This document shows, piece by piece, positions 43,161 through 53,510 of a DNA stretch of 64,000 nt. The DNA comes from Prorocentrum cordatum (lineage: Eukaryota > Sar > Dinophyceae > Prorocentrales > Prorocentraceae). Below the pieces are notes generated by a model. The model searched no databases, was not told the origin of the DNA, and saw only the letters and a list, made by a program, of their open reading frames with translations. Every line of letters begins with the position of its first letter. Position 1 is the stretch's first letter. The translations under genes and the position numbers were made by a program. The DNA is taken from positions 483,166 to 547,165 of the forward strand of contig CAUYUJ010005592.1 of assembly GCA_963575745.1 (NCBI GenBank), read 5' to 3'.

Positions 43161-45390
43161 TCACCTTCCGACGCCACGCGAATTCGCCCCGTGCCCCGCG
43201 TGGCCAGAAGCCCGCGAGTTCGCCGAGGCAGCGGCCCCCCTGTCGCGCGATGATACCACCCAGACAAGTGGCGAACTGACAGAACAACCTGGCCGCGTTG
43301 ACAACGATGCGGCCCCGACCGGCGCGTCGAAGTCATGGCGAGCCACGATTGCCCAGCGCGTCGCCACCGCGCCGTCGCTGGCCAGGAAACGCCGCGCGAA
43401 GGACAGCGAGGCAAGGTCGCAGACATCCAGCACGGCGCGCCGCAGGTGGGGCGGCGTCGCGTTCCTTTGGCTCAAGCCCGTCGCCGTCGACGCATGCTGG
43501 GGTCGTTGTCGAACTCGCGCGTGGCCACCTTCCAGCGCGCCAGCTCTGGCGCGGAGTCCGGCGGCGGAGCTCTCTGCTGCTTGGCCCGGCAGCGGTTGGC
43601 CAGCCACCGGGCGTCGGGGCCTTGCGTCGCCAGGCGCAGGTGCCCCTCGAGCTCCGCGGGGCATCTTGAAGTCCTTCAACTCGTCGGGGGCCTCGGCCCC
43701 GATGAATGGGAGGGGGCTCGCCTGCTGCTCGCCCGTGAACTCCTGGGGCGGGGCATCGTCGACCTTGCTTGCGCTTCTGGCCTCCTCAACCTGCGACGCC
43801 CCCGCTTTCTGCGCCGACGTTTGGGGTCTCGTGGCCAGAAGCGGGTTTATCCGCCTCGCATTCGCCGGCCCGCTTGCCGCCGCCCTCGGCCCCAGGCGCG
43901 GCCGCCGCAGACGTCTGGTGCGCGGGCGCGAAGGGGCCGGCCGCGGCCGCGGTCTCTCCGACTCGCTTGGAAGTTTCCTCTGCCCCGGTCCCCTAACGGA
44001 GTGCAGGCGTCTTTCTGTCCGCCCCCTCGTGCGAGTTGATCCTCGGGCCCCCTTCTGGACCACCTCGCTCGATGAGCTGCGTCTGCGCCGCCCAGCCCAG
44101 CAGGCCCACCTCGCCGACTGCCTGGCGAGAGCGCGGGCAGGAGGTGTTATGGCGCCCTTGCAAGCTGACGTTGCCCCATCAAGCGATGCGGCCACTGGAG
44201 GGGGAATGTGGCTTGTGGTCGAGGCCCCTGCCGCGCTCCTTCTTGGTGAGGGCCTTCCCGAAGAGGCCAGCGATGCTTCTGCGACATCCCCCTCCACCTG
44301 CTGCGCCGCCGCCTCCTCCTGCTGCCCCCCCGGTCGCCCCCTGCGCCCGCCTTGTCGCGTCTCGCCGAGAGCTGCGCCAGGTGGGGCCCGGCGCCCGCGG
44401 AACGGAACGCCGTCTGCTATTGCGACCGCTGGAGCTTACTGTCGTGCCTGACCGTGCTGTCCGTCATGAATTGCTGATCGACTTTGTCCAGGCAGCGCGT
44501 TCTAGGCATCTTCAGCCGCGGCCCCGGTGGGCCCTCGGCGCTGCCCCGAGACGCGCGCGCGAAGCGCGCCCTGTCCCGCGTCGATCTCTCGCCCCCCCCA
44601 TGAGTTCCAACATTGCGGCCCTCTTCATCCGCGACTCCTCGCGCCGTCTGCCCCTCAGCTTCGCCCAGATGCCGCGGGTGACCATGGGGGGCCGCGCGTA
44701 GGCGGCCTCGTCGTTCATCTCGCGCAGCTGCTCCGCTGCCTTGACCCGCCGGTCGCGGTGCTCTCGCCCGTAGAAGCGCGCCCGCCCCCGAGCTTCCCGC
44801 GCGGCGCCCTGGAACCGACGCTGGGTCGCGGTCGCGCGTCGTGGTCGCGGCCATTTTCCGACGTCTTCGGGGAGCTGCAGTTGAGGCAGCAGTCCGGGAG
44901 GTGGGCGTGGCCCCGCCCCCCCGCGCTGGAAAGTTGCGCAGGCGCAGGCCATGGCGCCGGTGATTTTGGTCGGGAACATGAGGGAGCGGAGCAGCGGCCC
45001 CGGGTTTTGCCCCACCGACCGAAGGCCGCGGAGCGCGCCCTTCCCTTGCAAGCCCGGGCAGGGGGCGACGCTGCAGTAGTCGCAGCCCCTTGCCATGGGC
45101 GCCAGCTGCTCCTCCGCCCGGCCAAAGCTGGCCAGCGCGCCCTTGGCTGCTCCTCCTGCCTCCTCCGCGAGCTCGCTGGCTCGCCCCGGTTCTTGGGCCG
45201 GGCCCTGCGGGCCGAGGCCCAGATCTGTCTCGGGGGGCGGTCCCGCCGGGATCTTCTGCTCCTGGGGCACGGGGGGGGCGCCCTCGCGCCGCCCCCATGG
45301 TCTGGCGATCCGCTTTACGTAGGCCGCCTCTGGTGGAGGCCGGCCCCCCCCTACTTGGAAGCATCCTGTTTTACGTTAAATTAGCTACTT
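43160..45390 (-). pseudogene. Decayed minus-strand gene with Cys-rich N-terminal part
   Basis: Read leftward from about 45270 the segments are as follows. MPQEQKIPAGPPPETDLGLG and ELAEEAGGAAKGALASFGRA are followed by a Cys-containing part (MARGCDYCSVAPCPGL, MACACATFQRG) and, in another frame, LPDCCLNCSSPKTSENGRDH. A basic helical part is next (FYGREHRDRRVKAAEQLREM, EESRMKRAAMLELMG), then KMPRTRCLDKVDQQFMTDST. About 44330-44230 encodes RSIAGLFGKALTKKERGRGL and ends TGA. About 44130-43990 encodes SRQAVGEVGLLGWAAQTQLI. Further left come TPNVGAESGGVAG, QEFTGEQQASPLPFIGAEAP, AELEGHLRLATQGPDARWLA and AVLDVCDLASLSFARRFLAS. Two stops (near 44200 and 43995) and four or more frame changes are present. 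Cys spacing and layout resemble a retroelement ORF1 more than a host gene; function unknown. Confidence 0.45.
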
Positions 45391-46640
45391 ACTAAATTGT
45401 TACAAGCATGCGTTAACTATGTCTAAGCACAACAGAAACCACTAGAAGTTTTCATAAATTGATATAACGCACGCATAAGTACCTAGCAATGCCAGCTAAC
45501 GTTTAGGGTGATTTACGGCTCGTTAAGATACTTTAGTTTTTCTTGACATCGCTACTAAGAGTTCCGGTTGGTTTAGTAAGTATGCGCCTAACGCGAGCTA
45601 ACCAAGCTAGGCCATGCTAACTCATGTTAAACCGTTGAGCTAACCAAAGTTAAAGTTTAAGACAGCTTAGCCAACGTTAGCCAACGGCTTATAAGGACGA
45701 TCTAAATAAATTTTAACATGATTCACCATGTTCTAAGACAGTTTAACATAATTTAACAGGTTGTAACATACTTTAATATGATTTTAGCTAACACTCAACA
45801 TGAGTGAACATGAGTTAGCTAACCCTTTAATAGCTATGCCTTTATAAGACCAGCTGTCATTGTTTTTGCGCGCTGTTTTTGTGTATGATTGTCAGGTCAT
45901 GGTATGCTACAGAAGCGGGTTTGTTTCCATGTGTTTCCTGTTGGTTGTCTGATCGTGTTGTTCCGCATGTATTGTTTTTAGCTGTTGCATGTGATTGGTT
46001 CGATGCAGTTTTTTTTTCTGCGAGTTGACATGTGTTGGTTTGATCGCGATTTAAATCGGCAGTGGTTTTTCGTGACATCGGAATGGTCTCTAAGTTGAAT
46101 CCGTTGAGTTGCCATGTAGGTTTGCAGTTTGTGTTTCGACCATGATGTCTTACATTCGTTGTTTTCCCACATGTTTTGCATGCGATGTTAGGGATATCGT
46201 GCGCTACATTTTTTATTTCTGTTGTGCATGTGATATTGCGACGCTCATTTGCTGCAAAGTGGTATCCCGATTATGGCGTGTTAACAATCTAAAATGGTTT
46301 TTCTATGTTTTTTTCGTGCGCTATTGAGACCGTGGTGAGTTGCAGTTATGGCTTTCCCGCGTGTTTTCTTCAGTGTGTTTCAAGCGCGTTGCATGTGGTA
46401 TTGTGATTGTTTGCTTTGTCAACGGCATCCCGACCATGATGTGTTACATAACGTTATCGCATTTTGATTTGGAAGCTTGATCTGTGCAGGTGTTTTCATT
46501 GGTTGCGCGCGTGGTGGTGCGATCATGATGTTGTGCGCGGTTCGTTTTTTTTTTTTTTTTTTTGAGGTTGCCTCCCCCGGTCAAGATGTTATCGGGTTCG
46601 CGGGTGGTGCTGGAATCGCGGGTTAGCGGGTGGTGCGGTT
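45365..46640. other. AT-rich island
   Basis: Composition changes abruptly from GC-rich to clearly AT-rich at about 45365 and back at about 46570. 45400-45850 is dense in GCTAAC, GTTAGC, TTAAC and AACATG words. 45880-46500 contains loosely repeated CATGTG(T/A)T, TGTTTTC and CATGATGT phrases. It ends in a run of 19 T (46545-46563). The longest ORFs are 60-73 codons with no motif. Confidence 0.8.
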
Positions 46641-46801
46641 TGCGATGCGCATGCGTGTGTTTGTCATGGTTTCGTCGCTGTTGTGTTGTGGCCATGCGTG
46701 CCGTGATGTGCCATTGAATTGGGCGTCCTGCGAGTTGCAGCCTCGCTGGTGCAAGCCCGCCCCCCCGGGCTGCAGCCTCGGGCCCCCGTCGGCTGGGAGC
46801 G

Positions 46802-47494
46802 ATGTCCGTTCCGCCGATTGCACCTCCAGGCGCCGCCGCGCGGGCGCCGCCACCCGCCCCCAAGTCGGCGTTCGTCGCCGCGCATGGCGGCTCGGAGGCC
46901 GTCGCCAAGGCGAGCGGTTTGTTTCCACCGCCCCCCTCCACGTGGCGCGCGGGGGTGCACCGCGTTGAAGTCGCGGGGATGCCGCCGACCACGCCCGCCG
47001 CGAAGCGGATGCGCCGCGGCGCCGACTATGCGGCGGAGAGGGCGGCGGCGACGTGCCCGCGGATGCGGTGCGCGACGAGCGACGACGAGAAGGAGGCTGG
47101 TCAGCCGACGCCGCGCAGGTCGCGGTGGGCGGACGAGCCGTGGTTCCCGCTCGTGCAGCAGGCCCACTGGGATTACGAGTGCTCCCTCGCGCACGCGTGG
47201 CAGGCGTCGCCGTCGTCGTCGTCGTCGCCGTCGTCGTTGTCGTCGCCGTAGTCGATGCGGGGGTATTCTCGAAGCTCGCCTCCGAGCGGTTCTCGCACCA
47301 TATGCGCGAGGTGGGTCACGGCGAGGCCGTCGGGCGGGTCGTGGCGGCCAACGAGATGAGGAGTGGCAGGCATGGGTTGGCAAGGCGAGTCGTCGTCGCC
47401 GTCGTCATCGTCGCCGTCGTCGTTGTCGTCGCCGCAGGTGCACTGGCGCCACTTGCCCGATTGGTCGGTCGGGTGGCGCGAGGATCGCGTGTAG
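46802..47494 (+). CDS. Gene A: three-exon gene, product unknown
   Basis: Exons by phase: 46802-47203, 47275-47379 and 47438-47494, giving about 187 residues. Exon 1 starts ATG and encodes a Pro/Ala-rich leader, then TWRAGVHRVEVAGM, ADEPWFPLVQQAHWDYECSL and AHAWQ. Exon 2 encodes LASERFSHHMREVGHGEAVG and RVVAANEMRSGRHGL. Exon 3 encodes VHWRHLPDWSVGWREDRV and stops TAG. Introns are GCGTCG...AAG (71 bp, GTC/GCC repeats) and GCAAGG...CAG (58 bp, GTC repeats). The first donor could also be at 47189 or 47195 (all phase 0). GC donors are accepted in dinoflagellates. Small, Trp-rich at the end, with no recognised domain. It lies just right of the AT-rich island and reads toward gene B. Confidence 0.5.
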
Positions 47495-47529
47495 ACGCGG
47501 CGTCGCGACGAGGCGACCGCGGCGATCGG

Positions 47530-47845
47530 TTCGGTTATAAAAGAGGGACGAGGCGGATGGGAAGCCGAGAGGGTCATGAGGATGGAGGAGGACGGCGATG
47601 TCGATGATGATGATGAGGAGGGGGAGGAGGAGGGGGAGGAGGATGGGGGAGGGGGCCGAGGATGACGAGGAAGAGGACGAGCAGGAGGACGGCGATGATG
47701 ATGAGGAGGAGGAGGAGGGGGGGGACGAGGAGGAGGAGGCTGATGACGAGGAGGAGGATGCAGATGCTGATGATGATGATGATGATGATGGCGGCGACGA
47801 CGCGGCCCGAGCCGCCCCCCCCCAAAAAAAAAAAAAAAAAAAAAA
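47530..47845. repeat. GAT/GAG repeats and a 22-A run
   Basis: (GATGAT)n and (GAGGAG)n at 47600-47800 read as polyacid in one frame. Then come about 11 C and 22 A (47824-47845). TATAAAAG at 47535-47542 precedes this; a promoter role is not claimed. Confidence 0.85.
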
Positions 47846-47993
47846 CGCGTCGACGTTGCTCCAAAGCTGCAGCTCTCGCCCCCGCGCCCCCCCCCCCTCC
47901 TTTTGCCGAGCTGCAGCTCGAGCCCGCGCTCCTCGCCCTCGCCCCCCCCGCCCCCCCTTCCGAGCTGCCGCTCGAGACCTGCGGCCAGCGCAG

Positions 47994-48501
47994 GTGCATC
48001 AGAGGGGTCGCAGTCGCGCGCGGGCGGGCGCCGAGGGCGGGCATCGGTGCCGCGATGCGCGCGGAATACTTGAGGACTGGCGAGATCTCTCGTCTGGCGG
48101 CCGCGCATTTGGGCAAGGGTACCCTCGTGGCTGGCTGGGGCGAGGTGGTGTCCCGTCTCATCGAGCACGGCCCCGCGTGGAAGCTGCAGGCGCCGCCGGA
48201 ATTGCAATGCTGGCGCATGCCCGCGTCGCCCGTGGTACATTGTACGCGCGCGCACTTGCGCGCGAGCGCGTCGAGCTGTAGCTCAGCGCCCACGCCAAAC
48301 GCCCCCCCCCCCCCCCCCCCCCGCGCCCTGTATGGGGCAGCGCGGAACAGTTGCGATTCACCCCGGGAATCGCAGCGGCGCGCTAGTGGACATCGACGAG
48401 GCGCACAAGCACAGCCGCGACATTTGGAGGGCTGGTTTCTCCAAGCGCAAGGCGGCGGCCGCGACGGCGATAGAGGCGACGCAGGGGCAGAGACACACAC
48501 G

Positions 48502-48583
<82 letters not shown>

Positions 48584-48773
48584 GAGAGCAAGGAGGGAGA
48601 GAGAGAGAGAGAGAGAACGAGGAGCGACGAGAGAGAGAGAGAGAGGGAGTAGAGAGAAGAGAGAGAGAGAGCGAGAGAAAGAGAGGAGGGAGAAAGAGAG
48701 AGGAGAGGAGAGATGAGAGAGGGGAGAGAGAGAGGAGAGAGGAGAGAGAGAGGAAGAGAGAGGGAGAGAGAGG

Positions 48774-48804
<31 letters not shown>

Positions 48805-48869
48805 CAAGAGAAAGAGAAATAAAGAAAGACAAAATGGAAAAAAACATGAGGGAGGAGAGAAAGGATAGA

Positions 48870-48926
<57 letters not shown>

Positions 48927-49173
48927 AGAGAGGAGAGAATGAGAATGAGAGAGGAGAGAACGGATTCGAGATGGAGAGAGAGAGAGAAGAGAGAGAAGGG
49001 ATGAGAGAGAGAGAGAGAGAAAGAAAAGAAAGAAAAGAGAGAGGGAAGGGTGACAGGATAGGGAGAGGGAGAGGGATGGAGGGAGAGGGAGGGGGGAGGG
49101 AAAGGGGGGAGGGAGGGATAAGCGGATATATATATGTACACAATATATATATATACATAGAGGGAGAGAGAGT

Positions 49174-49219
<46 letters not shown>

Positions 49220-49278
49220 TCGAGATCTATATATATATATATATAAATATTTAAATATATATAGAGAGAGAGGGAGAG

Positions 49279-49329
<51 letters not shown>

Positions 49330-51916
49330 CCGCCAGTGGGCTCCGCCTCGCTGAAGCACGCGTTGGCACTCAACGAAGAGCTCGTGCAGCGGTCGGGGCA
49401 GTGCATCCCTAGCCTGCCCTCAGATCGGGTTAGGTACCTAGCGGCTGGTGGGTGCCACGCCAACGCGTTCCTCCGCGCCGTCGGCGCGGGGCGCAAGACC
49501 CAGGAGGGTGAGTTAGCCGACGTGCTAGGTCGGCTGCGCAAGGAGTTGTTCCACGAACAGCCCGCCTTCATCGAGGCGATCGAGCAAGGGCTGACGTGGG
49601 CCATCGTGTCCTCCCAGGTGGAGGTGCACGTGCCTGGCCTCGTGAATTTCGCCCGCCCAGCTGCAGCTGCGCCGCCGGCCCCCCGTCGAACGCGCGCGCG
49701 ACGACGACGACGGCGACGGCGGCGGCGACGACGACGACGTCGACAATCGCAGCATCGCGCTGCAGTGGATTCAGAAAGCCTTGGATTTGGACGTGGAGGA
49801 GGAGAAGATGGAGGTAATGGTGATGATGTGCATGCTGAAGGCATTCGACATCGCCAACGCCGCGGGCGCGACGCCGCCCAAGGAGGCGATCATGGCGACG
49901 GCTGCTGCGGAGCAGCCGCAGCGCGCTGCGCGGCTGCACCACCTGCTCGCGCACGCGCAGGGGGGCGGTGGCAACGGCGAGCCCCCCAAGGACCTGGGCG
50001 CCTGCACCGAGGCTGCGGCGCTGACAAACTTGGCTGTAGCCAGTTCCGACGCGCGCCCCTCCCCCGCCCCCTCGCCATTCGCCGCTGCAGCGGCGATCTT
50101 TAGGTGACGGTTGGCACCGTCAAGACCATGGGGTCTGACTTCATCTCGGCAGTCGACACGTTGGCTAAGAAGTTCCCTGGGGATCCCATCCCGCACGTGT
50201 GCAACGCGCTGCTCGGGGCGAACCTGACGCCTCACGTTGCGAAAGACGGCAGGTGCACGCCCCCTCCACCCCCACCCCTCAATGTGCGATGATGGTGTCT
50301 CTCATGCGTGTGTTTTCCAGGCGCAGTCACCTGCTCGAGACCCATGTGAACTCACTCGGTGACCAGAAGATCCGCTCAGAGCTGCTCGCGGGCGAGAAGC
50401 TCATGAGCAGGGCGCGCGATCTGATCGACGCGGCCGACGGCCTGATGGACGGATTCAGCCGAACTTACATAGCACATGCATGCCCGCGCCATGCCTCAGG
50501 GGTGGTCGGTTGCAGCCGGCCTTCCCGCATGCAACCATGTGTTAGTAATGCTCGCCACAAGATCGGGACTTCGCAATGGCGATCGGGTCGCTCGACTGCA
50601 AGGTCGCGAAGCCCCTGGCGAAGCGCAGGAACATCGAGTGCACGGGTGAGGACTACGCGAGCCTCGACCAGATCGCCCGGGACTTGACGCGGGCATGTCG
50701 GCTGCAGTCGACCCCCTGTATCTCCCCCAACCCACCCCGTCCCGCCCCGACGACGTGCGGTAGCATTGGCTGAAGCCATGGCCGCAGGTGTTCGTCCTGG
50801 CGCCGGGCGGGAGGCCCCGGATGAAGACGCCCCAGGTGGCCGAGGCACTCGGCGTTAGCCTGGGGGGTGAGGCGGGAGCAGGCGCGCCGACACCTGCGTC
50901 GTCGGCGCCGTCGGCAGCCCGCGGCGCGGGCCCACTGACTGTGGAGCAGATGAAGGGCTCCAAGTACAAGATAGAACCGATGGGCGTAGCGAGAAGGGCG
51001 TTCGTCAGTTTAAAAGCGGGCGGCGGAAATGAGGCATGGGAGGTCACGGATGTGACCGAGACGACCGCGCACCTTACCGACGCGCGCGCTGCTACTAGGC
51101 AGCGCGTGGGCGCCCGCGTCATGGAGCCGAAGACGGTCGACATCAACGCCGAGCTGGAGAAGAAGACCATGACGTTGCTGAAGGGGTTTTTAGCGCCTGG
51201 TCGCCATGCAGCCGCGCGGCGTGGACCTCAGCGGCCGGGGCGCCGACGTCGCCATCGGCGCATGCATGCGCGCGGCGCGAGTCGCGCATGACAAGCGCTG
51301 CGAGGTGCTCGCGGCCATCGTGATCTTGGAGCTCCCGACCGCGGTGCATCTCACAGGCGCGCTGTGCCTAAACAGCGTTGTGTGTGATTAGTTGTGTTAG
51401 GGTGACAGTTCGCCCTGGGCGTCGAGCTGCAGCTCGCGCCCCGAAGGCGACACCAAGCACAAAAAAGGCGAGCTCACGCTGGTGGCGTCCAGCGCCAGGT
51501 GCGTCACAAAGGCCGCTGGCGCGACCTGGACTGACAAGCCGACGTCGGCGGTCGACCTGGGAACCGTCACGCTGCAGCGTGATGGCATGCCACCACCGGC
51601 ATTCAACGTTGCCATCTTGCCGCACTTCGCTGCGGGCGAGAAGGCGAAGAAGCCGCGGGTGGCGCCGCGCTGGCAGGTCCCCAGTTCCTCCGACTGCGGC
51701 AACATGAAGCAGAGCGCCGTCGAGGTGGTCTTGACGGACAACACTGGCACACACAAGGTGAACGCGCCGTGCATGGTGAGCACCAAGGAGGTGAAGCCAG
51801 GCGCGACGACGACGATGACGACAACGACGACGCGCGGATTGCGTTGCCTCCCAGGCGACCAGCTCAAGCTGCACGTGCCGCCGCAGAGGGGGCAGAAGCG
51901 CAAGGTGCAGGGATAG
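47994..51916 (+). CDS. Gene B: ten-exon gene, about 774 residues, unknown product
   Basis: Exons: 47994-48249 (first ATG 48055), 48341-48475, 49327-49650, 49766-50035, 50104-50252, 50321-50457, 50562-50692, 50788-51356, 51447-51800, 51855-51916. Every junction keeps phase. One 1-bp indel must be assumed near 51194-51198. Donors are GC in seven of nine introns (GCGCAC, GCGACG, GCCCGC, GCCGAA, GCATGT, GCGCGC, GCGCGA), and all acceptors are AG. The protein is mostly helical: YLRTGEISRLAAAHLG, DIDEAHKHSRDIWRAGFSKR, RYLAAGGCHANAFLRAVG, AFIEAIEQGLTWAIVSSQVE, VMVMMCMLKAFDIANAAGAT, DFISAVDTLAKKFPG, RSELLAGEKLMSRARDLIDA. A less helical C-terminal half follows (WEVTDVTETTAHLT, AVDLGTVTLQRDG, EVKPGDQLKLHVPP) and ends GQKRKVQG. 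No domain or signal peptide recognised. The 5' end is open: an upstream exon is likely. Confidence 0.65.
48491..49326. repeat. GA microsatellite forming an intron of gene B
   Basis: About 835 bp of (GA)n with GGA, GAAA and a TATA-rich patch (49125-49280). It fills the intron 48476-49326. AGAGGCG occurs at both intron ends (48472-48478 and 49323-49329). Confidence 0.85.
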
Positions 51917-51924
51917 CTGCGCGG

Positions 51925-52010
51925 TATAGTCTGCCGACCGCGCGTCGGGGGACATTTCAGCCGACTGGGCGTCGGCTGACATATGAACCCATCGATGTCT
52001 GTCGACGGCG
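51925..52010. repeat. Three short hairpins in tandem, 3' of gene B
   Basis: GCCGAC-CGCGC-GTCGG, then CAGCCGAC-TGGGC-GTCGGCTG (8-bp perfect stem), then GTCGAC-GGCGT-GTCGGC. Spacing is about 28-45 bp. They lie directly after the stop codon at 51914, so they would be in the 3' UTR. Confidence 0.7.
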
Positions 52011-52286
52011 TGTCGGCCGCGCGCGCCGATAATCAGTTGCGCGCGTCGGGTCGCTGCAGGCGCCCGATGGGCTGCGGCCCGCGCGGGGGGGGGTGGGGGC
52101 GGCGGATCGGATGAGGAGGGGGGTGGCAGAGGAATGCGACAGTGTAGTATATGCGACGAGGAGGACGACGTCGAGAGGGATGTCGGGGGGGGAAGCGGGG
52201 GTGGTGAGGGACTGGGAATATCATAACATGTCGGGCGTTAGCCAGAATTTGCTTCTCGCGAGGTAACTGACTGACGGGTGGGGCAC

Positions 52287-52600
52287 AAACTATGGCACAA
52301 CCTATAAGAGCCAGAATGATCCAACTATATCATCGGCGGCAGAGGGCGCAGCCAGTGGCGAAAACATTCGAAACCAGTGGGTGCAACTTATATCCTCGGC
52401 GGCCGATCTGCGCAATCTACTATGTGCCAGATATGTATTCGGCGGCCAAGGGCGCAGCCAATTGCGCAACCAACGGGAACCAGCTATGCCATCGGTTGCC
52501 GAGGGCGCAACCTATAGCACAACCAGGAGTTATATAGTCATACCCTCGGCGGCCGAGCGTGCAACCCTACGGCGGGCGCAGACGGGGCCCGTTTCGATTG
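52287..52600. repeat. Tandem repeat gamma, left array
   Basis: Units of about 42-63 bp: TTATAT(C)ATCGGCGGCCGAGGGCGCAACC, then TATGGCACAACCAG. About five copies. The same family forms the array at 56150-56520 and a fragment near 63790-63830. Confidence 0.75.
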
Positions 52601-52989
52601 GGCCATCTTCGCAATGCGAGGCTCGAAGATGTTGCGCGCGAGATGGTCTGGCCCGTTCTGCCTGAGACGTTTCGTAGCACAGGGGCTCCAATCACAACCT
52701 CATTCCTTCTCCCGCCTCCCTCTTCCCACTTCCCGGCTGGCTCCTCTTCCCTCCTCCCTCCTCCCGCCTCCCGCCTCCCGCTGCTGCGCCTCTGCCTCCG
52801 CCTCCCCTTCCCCGCCGTCGTCGTTTCTGCCGCCTCAGCATCCGTCATGCGCGCACTGCCTTCCGCCCTCCCCAGACATCCGACGTCAGGTTACGGTTTC
52901 ATGCTTGCTGCTTCAACGGGGGGCGTTGCCGGTAGAAGCTAACTCCGGCCGAGGGAAGTCGGAGCAGAGACATCCTCACAAAAATTTGA

Positions 52990-53510
52990 TGGTCCGGGCC
53001 GTTTCGCTTGAGATGTCTCACAACTCTCGTTTCTGGGTTGGCCAGGATTGGCCGTTTCGCCTGAGACATCCTCGAAAAGTTGCGCTCCGGGACGCCGCCC
53101 GAGAGGTGGTCTGGGCCGTTTCGCTTGAGACATCCTCAGAATTCTGAACCCCGAGGTGCCGTGCGAGAAATGGCCCGGGCCGTTTCGCCTGAGACATCTT
53201 CGAAACTCTGAGCTCTGAGATGCCTTGCGCGAGGTGGTCCGGCCCGCTTCACCTGAGACATCCTCGAAACTCTGACCTCGGAGATGCCGCGGCGAGAGTT
53301 GGTCCGGGCCGTTTCGCCTGAGACATCCTCGAACTTCTGAACTCTGAGATGCCTTGCGCGAGGTGGTCCAGCCCGTCTCGCCTGAGACATACTCGCAACT
53401 CTGAGCTCTGCGATGCCGTGCGCAAGGTGGTCCGGCTTGTATCGCACAAGACATTCTCACAACTCTGAGCTCCCAGGTGCCGCGCAAGAGGTGGTCCAGC
53501 CTGGGGGCCC
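52990..53510. repeat. 64-bp satellite
   Basis: GTTTCGCCTGAGACATCCTCG, AACTCTGAGCTCTGAGATGCC and GCGCGAGGTGGTCCGG recur. The GAGACATC anchor starts at 53061, 53125, 53189, 53253, 53318 and 53382, so the period is 64 bp. Confidence 0.9.

Noticed and set aside
43466-43476. TTTGGCTCAAG, matching the last 11 bases of the spliced leader
   Set aside because: The upstream bases do not match, it lies antisense within a minus-strand pseudogene, and an 11-mer may occur by chance.
47535-47542. TATAAAAG as a promoter
   Set aside because: Dinoflagellates generally lack canonical TATA promoters, and the 5' end of gene B is not fixed, so the match is not interpretable.
47535-47845. Acidic (Asp/Glu) protein from the GAT/GAG tract
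   Set aside because: Pure trinucleotide repeat without flanking coding sequence in frame.
48358-49369. Long Ser/Leu or Glu/Arg ORFs across the GA microsatellite
   Set aside because: Simple-sequence translation; the tract fits as an intron of gene B.
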